Below, piece by piece: positions 19,316-30,206 of a stretch of DNA of 64,000 nt. Under the pieces are notes generated by a model. The model saw only the letters and a program-made list of their open reading frames with translations, was not told where the DNA came from and searched no databases. The stretch comes from Tsukamurella asaccharolytica (GTDB lineage: Bacteria > Actinomycetota > Actinomycetes > Mycobacteriales > Mycobacteriaceae): the NCBI RefSeq assembly GCF_007858435.1, contig NZ_VIGW01000003.1, positions 186,001 to 250,000 of the forward strand, written 5' to 3'. The position numbers were made by a program, and so were the translations under genes. Positions within the stretch are counted from its first letter, which is position 1; every line of letters begins with the position of its first letter.

Positions 19316-20194
19316 ATGACACACACGCAGGGGCGGAGTCGCTACGTGGACACGCGGGACGGCAGGAGCCTGCACGCGGCGGTGTTGGACGGGCCGGACG
19401 GCGCTCCTGTCGTGGTTTTCGAGGCTGGCGCCGGTGCGACCCGATCCTCTTGGGGCGCGGTACAGCCCGCGGTCGCCGCCTTCGCGCCCGCGGTCGCGTA
19501 CGACCGCTCCGGGCTCGGCCGCAGCGGGCCCGACGCCGAAGACAGGACGTTCGGTCGGATGGCCGATGATCTGAACGACCTCCTCGACGGACTCGCCAAC
19601 GGAAGCAGCACCCGGTTCGTCCTGGTCGGGCACAGCCTGGGCGGGTTGATCGTACGTCTGGCAGCGTCGCAGCGACCGGAGCGGATCGCGGCGCTACTCC
19701 TGGTTGATCCGTCGGAGGAGGCGGCGGTGGATGTGTTCCGCGGCAACCTCGAACGGCGCGCAGCCATCTCAACGGCGCTCATGCGGGTTCTTGCGCGCAC
19801 CGGGATCGTCCGGGTACTGGGCGGGCTCCTATTCCGCAGCGCTCCCGCGGATGTGCGGGCCGACCTCGCGCGCGAAGGCGCCACCCCGCGCGCCGTCGAG
19901 ACGATGGCGCAGGAACTGAAGACCTACTATCCCGAACTCCGGTCGTGGCGGGCGTCCTCTCCCGAACTGGGAGACCTTCCCGTCACAGTGATCTCGGGGG
20001 CGAAGAGCGGGGGCCTCGGGAAGGCGGTCCGCGCACGCGTCAACGAGGCACACGCCAGCCGCGCCGCGGCCTCGCCGTCCGGCCGGCACGTCGTCGCCGC
20101 GAACTCGGGACACCAGGTCCCGCTGACCGACCCGGCGTTGATCGTCGACGAGGTCCACCGACTCGTGGTCGGCCCGGCGGGCGGGCGGGGCTGA
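19316..20194 (+). CDS. Alpha/beta-fold hydrolase
   Basis: 292-residue alpha/beta hydrolase. The nucleophile elbow GHSLGG carries Ser107; an oxyanion region is near FEAGAGATRSSW (35-46), and a late His in NSGHQVPL (about 271) completes a plausible triad. No signal peptide, so probably cytoplasmic. The substrate is not predictable; esterase or epoxide-hydrolase-like activities are possible. Single gene, convergent with DUF4873 with one base between the stops. Confidence 0.82.
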   Translation: MTHTQGRSRYVDTRDGRSLHAAVLDGPDGAPVVVFEAGAGATRSSWGAVQPAVAAFAPAVAYDRSGLGRSGPDAEDRTFGRMADDLNDLLDGLANGSSTRFVLVGHSLGGLIVRLAASQRPERIAALLLVDPSEEAAVDVFRGNLERRAAISTALMRVLARTGIVRVLGGLLFRSAPADVRADLAREGATPRAVETMAQELKTYYPELRSWRASSPELGDLPVTVISGAKSGGLGKAVRARVNEAHASRAAASPSGRHVVAANSGHQVPLTDPALIVDEVHRLVVGPAGGRG

Positions 20195-20195
20195 G

Positions 20196-20960
20196 TCAGA
20201 GCGGGTACGGCGGTGCACCCACACCGACGAGGCGGTAGGTGCCCCACACCGTCTTGTCGGTGACCATCGCGGGTGATCCTTCTCCCCCGCCGACGGACAC
20301 CGTCACACTGCCGCGCGGCAGCTTCTTGAGCGCTGCGCCGATGTCCCCGTCGTCCACGGTGCCGTACCAGTGGTAGTTGCCGTCGAGCGGCTCGAGGTGC
20401 CCGGCGAGCCGGACGACCGCGACCGCCTCGTAGTCGCCGGAGCGGAACACCGCCTCGCCGGCGTAGACGCCCTCGTCGCGCACGTGATCGTTGGACAGGT
20501 CGATCGCGTCCCGGTCGGGCCTCGACGGTGTGCGGCGGCCCCGCTGGATCCACCGCGAGGTGACCGGGGGCCGCGACAGCAGGCGCGTCGCCGCCTCGGC
20601 GTACATCCACCGCAGCCAGGCTTGCAGCGTCTCCAGTTGGAGCTTCGAGCCATCCAGGAGCACCAGGTTCGGCACCCCGTCGACCAGCATGCCCAGGTAG
20701 GCGCCGTCAGCATCCGCAGGTCCGACGGCGCCGGGCGGAGCGACGCGCGGATCCAGCACGGGCACCTCGACCGTGGCCGCGGTGCCGGCGAGCACCACGA
20801 GGTCGTAGTCCGTCGCGCCCGCGGCTGTGGTAAGGGTCCACGCGTCGCGATCGGGCCGGAACCGCAGGCCCGACACGTCCGACGGTGCCACGACGGCCCC
20901 GTCGACCCCGGGGACGCGCGATCCGATGACGACGACGCGCGGCTGCTCCTCCGCACTCAC
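20196..20960 (-). CDS. DUF4873 domain protein
   Basis: 254 residues from a GTG overlapping the AurF stop (GTGA); an upstream in-frame start at 20990 would reach into the AurF gene and lacks support. The N-terminal part resembles a degenerate nucleotide-binding fold (RVVVIGSRVPGVDG), and the C-terminal third is the DUF4873 module (GEAVFRSGDYEAVAVVRLAG, GNYHWYGTV). This module is otherwise found attached to flavin monooxygenases. Coupling to a di-iron oxygenase suggests an accessory role in the same oxidation, which is inference. Confidence 0.7.
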   Translation of the reverse strand: MSAEEQPRVVVIGSRVPGVDGAVVAPSDVSGLRFRPDRDAWTLTTAAGATDYDLVVLAGTAATVEVPVLDPRVAPPGAVGPADADGAYLGMLVDGVPNLVLLDGSKLQLETLQAWLRWMYAEAATRLLSRPPVTSRWIQRGRRTPSRPDRDAIDLSNDHVRDEGVYAGEAVFRSGDYEAVAVVRLAGHLEPLDGNYHWYGTVDDGDIGAALKKLPRGSVTVSVGGGEGSPAMVTDKTVWGTYRLVGVGAPPYPL

Positions 20961-21886
20961 GCGAGGAACCCCGCCTTTTTCCAGGACCACCGCGCGAACG
21001 AGCCCATGAGGCCGACGGAGTCGAGGAAGCGGCCGAGATCGCGGAAACCGTCCTGCTTGGACTTGATGTGGTGCGGGTTGGTGATCGCGGCGCGGTAGGC
21101 GGCCTTCGGATCCAGGCCGGCGCGGGCGTACATGCGCGGGTTGGCGAACAGCATCCGGAAGCCGAACGCCGCACCGGCATGCATGTTCCCGACGATCAGG
21201 GTCTGCATCCGGCTCCGGTCGGCGACGCCGCGGCGAGCGCCGTCCCGGGCGTAGCCGATGTGCCGCGCCTCCTCGGTCACGTGGATCTGCATGAGGCGCG
21301 CGACGATCGGCTGCAGGTCCGGGTCGTCCTTGATCTGCCGCTGCTGCGCGTCGAAGATCTCCTCACCGACCAGGGCGGCGATCCACACGGCTTGGCCGCG
21401 GATCACCGGGGCGAGAACGTACTTCACGACGCCCAACTGCCAGCCGCGCAGCCGGAACGGTCGCTCGCCGATACGGTCGATGACCTTCCCGAACATCACC
21501 ATGTGGCGGCACTCGTCGCCCATCTCGGTGAGCGAGTAGAAGGCGTCACGCGAGGTGGGGTCCTTGTCCAGCAGGTCGCGCAGGAGCAGGCGGTTGAGCA
21601 GGTTCTCGAACCAGATGCCCATCGAGAGCAGGTTGACCATCTCCAGGCGCGAGAGCGCGATCTGCTCCTCGCGGGTCATGCCGTTCCAGATGTCCGTGCC
21701 GTAGAGGGTGCACATGTGCGGCGGCAGGAAGTATTTGTCGGGGTCGATCGGAGCGTCCCAGTCGATATCGACGACGGGCGCGTACGAGCGCTTGACGGAA
21801 CCACCGAGGAGCCGGTCGGCGACACTGTCGCGTGAGCGATCGATGTCGGAGCCTCGGGTGCGTTCGGGCAGAGTCGTATCGGTCAT
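20957..21886 (-). CDS. AurF-like di-iron oxygenase
   Basis: 309-residue member of the non-haem di-iron N-oxygenase (AurF, PF11583) family. Ligand motifs are visible in four helices: an early Glu near SMGIWFENLLN, EMGDECRHM, GEEIFD and HVTEEARHIGYAR, i.e. the ExxH pairs expected for a dimetal site. AurF itself oxidises an arylamine to a nitro group; actinobacterial relatives are largely uncharacterised and some act on lipids. The ATG at 21886 is chosen because TACGTT sits 6 bases upstream. The TetR gene lies upstream on the same strand with a palindromic operator between. Confidence 0.82.
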   Translation of the reverse strand: MTDTTLPERTRGSDIDRSRDSVADRLLGGSVKRSYAPVVDIDWDAPIDPDKYFLPPHMCTLYGTDIWNGMTREEQIALSRLEMVNLLSMGIWFENLLNRLLLRDLLDKDPTSRDAFYSLTEMGDECRHMVMFGKVIDRIGERPFRLRGWQLGVVKYVLAPVIRGQAVWIAALVGEEIFDAQQRQIKDDPDLQPIVARLMQIHVTEEARHIGYARDGARRGVADRSRMQTLIVGNMHAGAAFGFRMLFANPRMYARAGLDPKAAYRAAITNPHHIKSKQDGFRDLGRFLDSVGLMGSFARWSWKKAGFLA

Positions 21887-21892
21887 GTGGCG

Positions 21893-21898
21893 AACGTA
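21893..21898 (-). promoter_or_regulatory. -10 box of leaderless aurF-like operon
   Basis: TACGTT ends 6 bases before the ATG; TTGCGA (21922-21917) is a possible -35 with 18-base spacing. Confidence 0.5.
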
Positions 21899-21922
21899 AC
21901 ACCACGGACGGACACTTCGCAA

Positions 21923-21946
21923 TGAACTGTCTATTCGAACAGTTCA
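21923..21946. promoter_or_regulatory. Putative TetR operator
   Basis: Perfect inverted repeat TGAACTGT-N8-ACAGTTCA between the TetR stop and the AurF-like start, immediately upstream of the -35-like TTGCGA. Length and symmetry suit a TetR dimer, making the adjacent TetR the likely ligand. Confidence 0.65.
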
Positions 21947-21954
21947 GGGGCGTG

Positions 21955-22575
21955 TCACTGAGCGATCGTCGCGCGTACCGGGAGGACGAAGGCCTGCGCG
22001 TACCGCCGGCCCGCCTCGACGTTCGCCGAGCTCGGCCCCCGGTGATCGGCGTCGTCCGTGATGCCCTCGACGGCCGGGAGCGGGGTCAGCAGGAGCGAGT
22101 GCAGCTGGCGCACGAAGTAGTCGGCGAATGCGTGCACGTCGGCGCCGTCGCGGTACTCGCCGCGCCGGATCTCCCCCAGGAAGAAGCGCCGCCCCTGCTG
22201 AATCTGGGGCGAGTCGCCGGTGATGTAGGGCAGCAGCAACGCGGGATTGGAGGCGAGAACGTGCTGCAGCGCGCGATGTTCCCGCAGGTACGCGTAGGCG
22301 TAGCCGAAGCCGGACGCCAGTCGCTCGTCGTTGTCGGCGATCTGGTCGGCGAAGTCGTGGATCCGCCGGTAGAACTTGTCCAGTTCACTGGCCACCAGCG
22401 CCTCCACCAGCGCATCCTTGCCGGTGAAGTGCTGGTAGAGCGTGGCTCGCGCCAGGCGCGCGCGCTTGGCCAGCGCGCCCATCGAGATCCGGGTCAGCCC
22501 GGCCTCGTCGACCCAGTCGAGCGCCGCGCGCAGGATCTGCTGCCGGGTGTCGGGTTTCGTCGGGGTCGGTGCCAC
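21955..22575 (-). CDS. TetR-family transcriptional regulator
   Basis: 206 residues. N-terminal HTH at about 10-55 (ISMGALAKRARLARATLYQHF), followed by a divergent all-helical ligand domain. It lies 68 bases upstream of the AurF-like/DUF4873 operon on the same strand, and the gap contains a perfect 8-bp-arm inverted repeat, so control of that operon is likely. GTG start with TAGAAT 6 bases upstream and no Shine-Dalgarno sequence. Confidence 0.85.
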   Translation of the reverse strand: MAPTPTKPDTRQQILRAALDWVDEAGLTRISMGALAKRARLARATLYQHFTGKDALVEALVASELDKFYRRIHDFADQIADNDERLASGFGYAYAYLREHRALQHVLASNPALLLPYITGDSPQIQQGRRFFLGEIRRGEYRDGADVHAFADYFVRQLHSLLLTPLPAVEGITDDADHRGPSSANVEAGRRYAQAFVLPVRATIAQ

Positions 22576-22581
22576 CTGCGG

Positions 22582-22587
22582 ATTCTA
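22582..22587 (-). promoter_or_regulatory. -10 box of leaderless tetR gene
   Basis: TAGAAT ends 6 bases before the GTG at 22575. Confidence 0.5.
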
Positions 22588-22609
22588 CAACCGCGCCCCC
22601 GCGGCCGGG

Positions 22610-23431
22610 TCAGGAAGCGGGTTCGGTGACGAAATCCACGAGCCGCTCGACGGCGCCGATGAGCGAGGCGTCGAGGTCACGGAAGGACGTGACGGCGCCC
22701 TGGACGCGGCGCCAGCCGTCCTGCGGGGTGCCCCAGCCGAGCCGGGCGCAGGTGCCCGTCTTCCAGTCCTCGCCGCGCGGCACGTCGGGCCAGGCCTCGA
22801 TGCCCACTGAGGCGGGCTTCACCGCAGCCCAGATGTCGATGAACGGGTGGCCGGTCACCATCACGTACTCGCCCAGCGACTGCGTCATCCGGGACTCCTT
22901 GGAGCCCTCGACGAGGTGGTCGGCGAGCACGCCCACCTTGCGGCCGGGTCCGGGCCGGAACTCGGCGAGCCGGGCGCCGAGGTGATCGAGCCCCTCGAGC
23001 TGTTCGACGACGACGCCCTCGACCCGCAGGTCGTGGCCCCAGACGCGCTCGACGAGCGCGGCGTCGTGGATGCCCTCCACCCAGATGCGGCTGGGCAGAG
23101 CGACGCGCGCCTTCACGCCCTCCACCCGGGTCGAGCCGGAAGCGCTGCGGGTGGGGCCCGACGGTGCCTTCGCCCGCGGCTTGACCAGGGTGACGGGCTT
23201 CCCGTCGATGAGGAAGGCGGCCTTGCGCATCGCGAAGACGCGGACGGCGCCCCGGCCGTCCTCGAGCTTGACGAAGTCCCCGTCGTAGCTCTTGTCGAAG
23301 CCGACGACGGCCCCGCAGAAGCCGGTGGCCGCGTCCTCGACGACGAGGTCGCGGTCCGCGGGCACCTCGGGCGCGACGCGCGCCTTCCGGCTCGCGTGCC
23401 CGGAATAGATGTCTCCATAGCTGTTCGCCAC
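22610..23431 (-). CDS. DUF3097 family protein
   Basis: 273-residue soluble protein of a family restricted to actinobacteria. Conserved blocks include the N-terminal AxDLVVEDAATGFCGAV region, PSRIWVEGIHDAALVERVWG (about 125-144), and a C-terminal W-rich segment near WPDVPRGEDWKTG. The middle GIHDAALVE resembles a Toprim-like core, but I do not assert an activity. GTG start. Function unknown. Confidence 0.82.
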   Translation of the reverse strand: MANSYGDIYSGHASRKARVAPEVPADRDLVVEDAATGFCGAVVGFDKSYDGDFVKLEDGRGAVRVFAMRKAAFLIDGKPVTLVKPRAKAPSGPTRSASGSTRVEGVKARVALPSRIWVEGIHDAALVERVWGHDLRVEGVVVEQLEGLDHLGARLAEFRPGPGRKVGVLADHLVEGSKESRMTQSLGEYVMVTGHPFIDIWAAVKPASVGIEAWPDVPRGEDWKTGTCARLGWGTPQDGWRRVQGAVTSFRDLDASLIGAVERLVDFVTEPAS

Positions 23432-23439
23432 GGCGGGTG

Positions 23440-23445
23440 ATTCTA
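23440..23445 (-). promoter_or_regulatory. -10 box of DUF3097 gene
   Basis: TAGAAT ends 8 bases before the GTG at 23431; the 86-base gap upstream also holds the promoter of the divergent gene. Confidence 0.4.
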
Positions 23446-23516
23446 CGGCGCGGGACCCGCGAACCGCGTGAGGCGCAGCGTGTGCCCGACGACGGTGCCC
23501 CCGCGGTCGGCGCGTC

Positions 23517-23522
23517 TACGAT
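23517..23522 (+). promoter_or_regulatory. -10 box of the Rv1486c-like gene
   Basis: TACGAT ends 8 bases before the ATG at 23531. Confidence 0.4.
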
Positions 23523-23530
23523 GGACGATC

Positions 23531-24307
23531 ATGAGCTCCCCCGTCACCACCCTCGCCCGCCGCGCCACCGCCGGGCCCGCTCAGGGCTTCGCGGTGTGGT
23601 CCGCGGCGTGGCTGGCGGGCTCGGCGGGCACGGACGAGCTGCTCGCGGCGCTCGGCGAGTGGGCACCGGTGCAGTCCGTCGTCGACGGCGACCTCCCCGA
23701 CCTGCTGGCGGAGATCCGCGCCCTGGAGCCGCACGCCGTCCGGCTGCTGCTGCCCGCACCAGGGGACGCCCGGGGGCTGCCCGCGGGCACCGATCTCGAG
23801 CAGGCGGCGATGGCGCGCGGCGAGGTGGTGCTGTTCGACGGCGCCGCGGCGACGATCGCCCTCGTGCCGACGCCCGAGGCCGCCGACGTGATGCGGTGGC
23901 AGGCCTTCCTGCACGAGCCGGCCCTGGTCGATCCGGATCCGGTCTCCCTCGGCGCCGCCGAGCACGCGCTCCGGCACGCGGTCCGCGAGGCACCGTCGGC
24001 GCTCGCCAGCCTGCCGCCCGCGCCCGACGACGCATCGGACCCGCGGGGCGTAGTGATGGAACTTACCCGCTACCTGGGCGCGCACCGCCTGCCGCGCGGC
24101 GCCACCGAGCGCGCGCATCGCGTGCTCGACAGCGCCAGCATGGTGGAGGCGATCCTGCTGGTCGCGGGCGCGGAGAACCCGTACGCCGGCCTGACTCTCG
24201 CCTCTGCGCAGGGCGGCGACGCCGCCTACCGCGACCTGTGGCGCACCGTCCGCGCCGCGCGGGTGGCCGCGGTCAACGCGGTCTGCCGCGACGAACTCCG
24301 GAGCTGA
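23531..24307 (+). CDS. Conserved hypothetical protein (Rv1486c-like by position)
   Basis: 258-residue soluble, Ala-rich protein with no motif I recognise; no signal peptide or membrane helix. It sits head-to-tail opposed to hemH, as Rv1486c does next to hemH in M. tuberculosis, so orthology is inferred from place. ATG at 23531 preferred over an upstream ATG at 23468, whose extra 21 residues are Arg/Pro-rich and coding-unlike. Function unknown. Confidence 0.72.
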   Translation: MSSPVTTLARRATAGPAQGFAVWSAAWLAGSAGTDELLAALGEWAPVQSVVDGDLPDLLAEIRALEPHAVRLLLPAPGDARGLPAGTDLEQAAMARGEVVLFDGAAATIALVPTPEAADVMRWQAFLHEPALVDPDPVSLGAAEHALRHAVREAPSALASLPPAPDDASDPRGVVMELTRYLGAHRLPRGATERAHRVLDSASMVEAILLVAGAENPYAGLTLASAQGGDAAYRDLWRTVRAARVAAVNAVCRDELRS

Positions 24308-24333
24308 TCCCGGTCCCGACGGCGCGGTGACGC

Positions 24334-25347
24334 CTACGCGCGGGCAGGCCGCCGCACCGCGGGGCAGCAGCCCTCGACGCAGGACGCGCCGTCCACGCTG
24401 ACGCCCAGCCCGGTCGATCGGCCCGCATCGGCATCGTCCACCAGGTCCGCGACCATCGCGGCGAACCGCGGATCGTGGATCGGGGTGGCGGCGCGGGCGA
24501 AGGGCAAGCCCAGCTCGGCCGCGAGATCCTTCGCCTCGGTGTCGAGGTCCCAGATCACCTCGAGATGGTCCGAGATGAAGCCGATGGGCACGACCGCCAC
24601 GCCGGGTACCCGCTGGTCCCACAGCGCCTGGATGTGGTCGCAGATGTCGGGTTCGAGCCACGGGACCTGCGGCGGGCCGGAGCGGGACTGCCAGACGACG
24701 TCGTGGGCGACGCCCAGCCGGGCCGCGACGTTCGCGCCCGCGTCACGCACCTGCCGCGAGTACAGATTGGACACGCCGGGCGGCCCGGCGTTGACGTCCG
24801 CGGCCTCGGGAATCGAGTGCGCCGTGAACACCAGCCGCGACCCCGGTGGCACCGTCGACAGGGCGGCCTGGGCGGCATCGGCGAAGCACTCCAGGAACAG
24901 CTCCTGATCGTGGAACTGCGGGAGCTTCGTCAGCCGCGGCGCGCCGGCCCCGACGGCGGCGAGAGCGCGGGCGATGTCCTCGTCGTACTGCCGGCAGCCG
25001 GAGAATCCGCCCCACGCCGAGGTGGTGAAGACGAGCGCATCGCGCACGCCGTCGTCCCTCATCTGGGCGACGGTATCCTCGACCATCGGGTGCCAGTTGC
25101 GGTTGCCGAAGTACACGGGGAGCTCCCGGCCCCGGCGTCCGAACTCCTCGGAGACCGCCGCGATGAGGGCGCGGTTCTGCTCATTGATCGGCGAAACGCC
25201 GCCGAACCGCTGGTAGTGCTGTTCGACGGCGTCGAGCCGCTCAGGCGGTACCCCACGCCCACGCACGACGTTCTCGAGGAACGGTCGCACGTGGTCCGGG
25301 TGCTCGGGCCCACCGAAGGACAACACGAGCAGCGCATCGTGGGTCAC
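24334..25347 (-). CDS. hemH: Ferrochelatase (coproporphyrin-type, [2Fe-2S])
   Basis: Inserts ferrous iron into the porphyrin ring. In actinobacteria the substrate is coproporphyrin III (CpfC role). 337 residues. Conserved His177 in FTAHSIP is the metal/proton residue. Cys154 plus C-terminal Cys323, Cys327 and Cys328 form the set expected for the [2Fe-2S] cluster of actinobacterial ferrochelatases. It overlaps inhA by 4 bases, giving the classic fabG1-inhA-hemH operon of mycolata. Confidence 0.96.
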   Translation of the reverse strand: MTHDALLVLSFGGPEHPDHVRPFLENVVRGRGVPPERLDAVEQHYQRFGGVSPINEQNRALIAAVSEEFGRRGRELPVYFGNRNWHPMVEDTVAQMRDDGVRDALVFTTSAWGGFSGCRQYDEDIARALAAVGAGAPRLTKLPQFHDQELFLECFADAAQAALSTVPPGSRLVFTAHSIPEAADVNAGPPGVSNLYSRQVRDAGANVAARLGVAHDVVWQSRSGPPQVPWLEPDICDHIQALWDQRVPGVAVVPIGFISDHLEVIWDLDTEAKDLAAELGLPFARAATPIHDPRFAAMVADLVDDADAGRSTGLGVSVDGASCVEGCCPAVRRPARA

Positions 25348-26186
25348 GATTGTGCGTTGATCATTTCCTCGGGGAACCAGGTGTTGTGGCTGGCGCCGCC
25401 GTCGACGTAGACGATGGAGCCGGTGGTGCCGGGCAGCCAGTCGGAGAGCAGCGCGCAGATGCTCTTGCCCACGACCTCCGGATCGTCGACGTTCCAGCCG
25501 ATGGGCGAGGCGCCGTCCCAGTACTGGTTGAGCATGTTGAGCTTCTTGGCGTCGTCGGTCGCGGTGCCCGAGATCGCCTTCGCGGCCAGGGTCTTGATCG
25601 GGCCGGCGGCCACCAGGTTGGAGCGGATCTTCTTGGCGTAGCCGACCTCGCGGGCGACGTAGCGGTTCACCGACTCGAGGGCGGCCTTCTGCACGCCCAT
25701 CCAGTTGTAGTCGGGCATCGCGGTGCGGGGGTCGAAGTCCATACCCACGATGGAGCCGCCCTCGTTCATGACGGGCAGGACGGCGCGGGCCAGCGAGGCG
25801 TAGCTCCAGGCGGAGATCTCGAAGGACTTCGCGACGTCGGGGCCGGGGCCCTCGAGGAAGGGCAGCGCGTCCGGGCCCATGAGGGTGCGGGGCGCGAAGG
25901 CGATGGAGTGCAGCACGCCGTCGATGCCCTCGGGCGCGAGCTCGCGGACCTTGTCGGCCAGGCCGCCGAGGTACTCCTCGTCGGTGATGTCGAGCGGGAT
26001 CGCCGGCGGCACCTCCTGCGGGAGGCGCTTGGCGATCCGGTCGATCAGGCGGAGCCGCTCCGGAATGCCGGTGATGATCACCTTGGCGCCCTGCTCCTGA
26101 GCCACCTTGGCGGCCGAGAAGGCGATCGAGGCATCGGTGATGATGCCGGTGATGAGGATGGTCTTGCCTTCGAGCAGTCCGGTCAC
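25344..26186 (-). CDS. inhA: NADH-dependent enoyl-ACP reductase InhA (FAS-II)
   Basis: Reduces trans-2-enoyl-ACP in the FAS-II elongation that supplies mycolic-acid chains; target of isoniazid and ethionamide in mycobacteria. 280 residues. Cofactor loop [10 protein letters not shown] (14-23), Ser94 in HSIAF, catalytic Tyr160 and Lys167 (equivalents of Tyr158/Lys165 in M. tuberculosis, shifted by a two-residue insertion near LEGPGP). Residues at the known resistance sites I16, I21 and S94 are the susceptible type. A 75-base gap separates it from fabG1; it overlaps hemH. Confidence 0.97.
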   Translation of the reverse strand: MTGLLEGKTILITGIITDASIAFSAAKVAQEQGAKVIITGIPERLRLIDRIAKRLPQEVPPAIPLDITDEEYLGGLADKVRELAPEGIDGVLHSIAFAPRTLMGPDALPFLEGPGPDVAKSFEISAWSYASLARAVLPVMNEGGSIVGMDFDPRTAMPDYNWMGVQKAALESVNRYVAREVGYAKKIRSNLVAAGPIKTLAAKAISGTATDDAKKLNMLNQYWDGASPIGWNVDDPEVVGKSICALLSDWLPGTTGSIVYVDGGASHNTWFPEEMINAQS

Positions 26187-26261
26187 GGACGTGCCTCCTT
26201 CAAGTTTCTTCGATGCTGCAGGGCTGGTGCGACGGTGCGCCGTCGGGGAACGGGTACGGGC

Positions 26262-27062
<801 letters not shown>

Positions 27063-28046
27063 TCATGGCAGACGCCGGTTGAAGATCACTGCGCCCGCCG
27101 CCCCGAGCACCAGCAGCCCGGTGCCCCAGAGCACCCAGATCCGCGAGTTGTCACCCTTCTGCATCTCCCACCCGATCTCGTCGCGCAAGGTGCCGTAGGC
27201 GTCGTTGAGATCGCTCAGCGACGAGGCGGAGAAGAACTGCCCACCCGAGAGGTCCGCGATCTGCTTGAGGGAGGCGTCGTCGACGGGAACGGGGATGCTC
27301 TGTCCCTCGATGTCGACGGTGCCGTTGGGCGTACCGAAGGAGATGGTCGAGATGGGGATGCCCTCCTCCTTCGCCTTGCGGGCGGCGGTGAACCCGCCGC
27401 GTGGGTCGTCGAGGTCGACGGGCACCGTCTGCTTGCCGTCGGACTCGAGGATGATCCGCGCGGGCGGCGCGGCGTCCTTGCCGCCCAGCACGTCACGGAT
27501 GTTCTTGATCGACTGGATCGCCGCGTAGATGCCCTCACCGGTGGCGGTGCGCTGCGCCAGCTCGAGGTGCTCGATCGCGTTGGTCGCGAGCGTGCGGTCG
27601 GGCGTGGGCGAGACCAGCAGCTGCGCGGTGCCGGCGTAGGAGACGATGCCGAGGTTCATGCCCTGCGGGAGCTCGCCGACGAACTTCTTCGCGGCCTCCT
27701 TGGCGGCGGCGAGCCGGTTGGGGCTGACGTCGGTGGCCTGCATCGACAGCGAGACGTCGACGACCAGCACGACGGTGGCCTTGCTCCGCGGCACCTTCCG
27801 CATCGCCTGCGGCCCGGACAGCGCGACCATGAGCAGGATCATGCCGATACTCAGCAGCGCGATCGGCACGTGCCGCCACCGGTTGGCCCCGGGCGGCGCC
27901 ACAGAGTCGAGCACGGACATGTTCGCGAACTTCAGCGCCCGTTTGCTGCGCCGCCGCTCGTTGTAGACGTACCCCGCCAGGATGGCGAGCACGACGAGAA
28001 TGCCCAGCAGCCAGACCGGGGTGGCGAGCGAGGTCAGTCCGCCCAT
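27063..28046 (-). CDS. VWA-domain membrane protein (Rv1481-like)
   Basis: 327 residues. Two N-terminal membrane helices (about 10-27 and 61-78) and one C-terminal helix flank a von Willebrand A domain with a MIDAS DxSxS motif at 97-101 (DVSLS). It is the BatA/Rv1481-type partner of the MoxR AAA+ ATPase and DUF58 protein. This moxR-DUF58-VWA set is thought to assist maturation of envelope or metal-dependent proteins. The ATG is one base after the DUF58 stop, so co-translated. Confidence 0.88.
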   Translation of the reverse strand: MGGLTSLATPVWLLGILVVLAILAGYVYNERRRSKRALKFANMSVLDSVAPPGANRWRHVPIALLSIGMILLMVALSGPQAMRKVPRSKATVVLVVDVSLSMQATDVSPNRLAAAKEAAKKFVGELPQGMNLGIVSYAGTAQLLVSPTPDRTLATNAIEHLELAQRTATGEGIYAAIQSIKNIRDVLGGKDAAPPARIILESDGKQTVPVDLDDPRGGFTAARKAKEEGIPISTISFGTPNGTVDIEGQSIPVPVDDASLKQIADLSGGQFFSASSLSDLNDAYGTLRDEIGWEMQKGDNSRIWVLWGTGLLVLGAAGAVIFNRRLP

Positions 28047-28047
28047 G

Positions 28048-29019
28048 TCAGGAAGCACCAGCCAATCCACGTCGGCGCGCGGCGACGAACCGCACGATGT
28101 CGGCGAGCCAGTCGCGGTCCGTGCGCAGTTCGAGCACCGGCGCACCCACTCCGCGCAGCGTGCGGGCTACCTGTTTGCGGTGCTCCTGCGCCGCCGCGGC
28201 GAACCGCTGCTGCAGCTCGGGGGTCACGGTGAGCTCGCGCACGGCGCCGGATTCGGCGTCGCGGAGCGCGATCTCGCCGACGTCCGGGAGCTCGACGTCG
28301 CGCGGGTCCAGGACCTCGACCGCGAGGACCTCGTGCCGCGCGGCGATGCCGCGGAGCTCGCGGACGTAGTCCACCTCGCCGAGGAAGTCACTGATCACCA
28401 CGACGAGCCCGCGCGGCTGTTCGGGCCGGCGCAGGGCGTCGAGCGCGATGCGCAGGTCGCCCCGGGTGCCCTCGACGGCGCGGGGCGCGGCGGCAACGGC
28501 CTTGAGCACCTGTTGCTTGTGCGCCCGCCCCGCCTTGGGCTGCACGCGCACGAGCTGGGCGCCGTTCGTGACGATGCAGCCGACGCGGTTCGCGGCGCCG
28601 CTCACCAGGTGCACGACGGCCGCCGTCGCGGCGACGGCGAGGTCCCGTTTCGTGCCGCCCGTCGAACCGAAGTCCATCGACGCGGACAGGTCGACGACGA
28701 TCCAGGTCTGCAGCTCGCGGTCGGCGATCATCTGCCGGACGTGGGGATGCGTCGTGCGCGCGGTGACCGACCAGTCCATCAGGCGCACGTCGTCGCCGGG
28801 TGTGTACGGGCGGGACTCCCCCGGCTCCGAGCCGGGGCCGGGGAGCAGTCCCTGGTGATCGCCCTTCAGGACGCCGTCCAGCCGCCGACGGACCAGCAGC
28901 TCGAGCATCTTCAGCGACGCCTGCATGCGGGTCTCGTCGACCTCGCCGCCGGCGAAGCTCGGGAGCGGGCTGCGCCGGGTTCCGGGGCCGGGAGGCGGGC
29001 CGGAGGGGGTGGCCGGCAT
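28048..29019 (-). CDS. DUF58 protein (Rv1480-like)
   Basis: 323-residue soluble DUF58 protein with the family signature SRPYTPGDDVRLMDWSVTAR (about 75-94), followed by a VWA-like Rossmann fold (VVDLSASMDFGS carries a DxSxS-like site). It works with MoxR upstream (2-base gap) and the VWA membrane protein downstream. The N-terminal 20 residues are Pro/Gly-rich and probably disordered. Confidence 0.88.
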   Translation of the reverse strand: MPATPSGPPPGPGTRRSPLPSFAGGEVDETRMQASLKMLELLVRRRLDGVLKGDHQGLLPGPGSEPGESRPYTPGDDVRLMDWSVTARTTHPHVRQMIADRELQTWIVVDLSASMDFGSTGGTKRDLAVAATAAVVHLVSGAANRVGCIVTNGAQLVRVQPKAGRAHKQQVLKAVAAAPRAVEGTRGDLRIALDALRRPEQPRGLVVVISDFLGEVDYVRELRGIAARHEVLAVEVLDPRDVELPDVGEIALRDAESGAVRELTVTPELQQRFAAAAQEHRKQVARTLRGVGAPVLELRTDRDWLADIVRFVAARRRGLAGAS

Positions 29020-29021
29020 GG

Positions 29022-30107
<1,086 letters not shown>

Positions 30108-30206
30108 GCAACTCCCCTTCGTCGTTCGTTCCCCCGGCCCCGCCGGGGCCCGTCCGATCCCGGACCGCGGCGGCCCGTTACCACGAGCGTACTGAATGGC
30201 TCGCGG

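Noticed and set aside
30108-30206. Second NlpC/P60 gene (ripB) or a terminator between ripA and moxR
   Set aside because: Only 99 bases are available, too few for a gene. GC hairpins such as GGCCCC-GCC-GGGGCC exist, but without a T-run on the transcribed strand.
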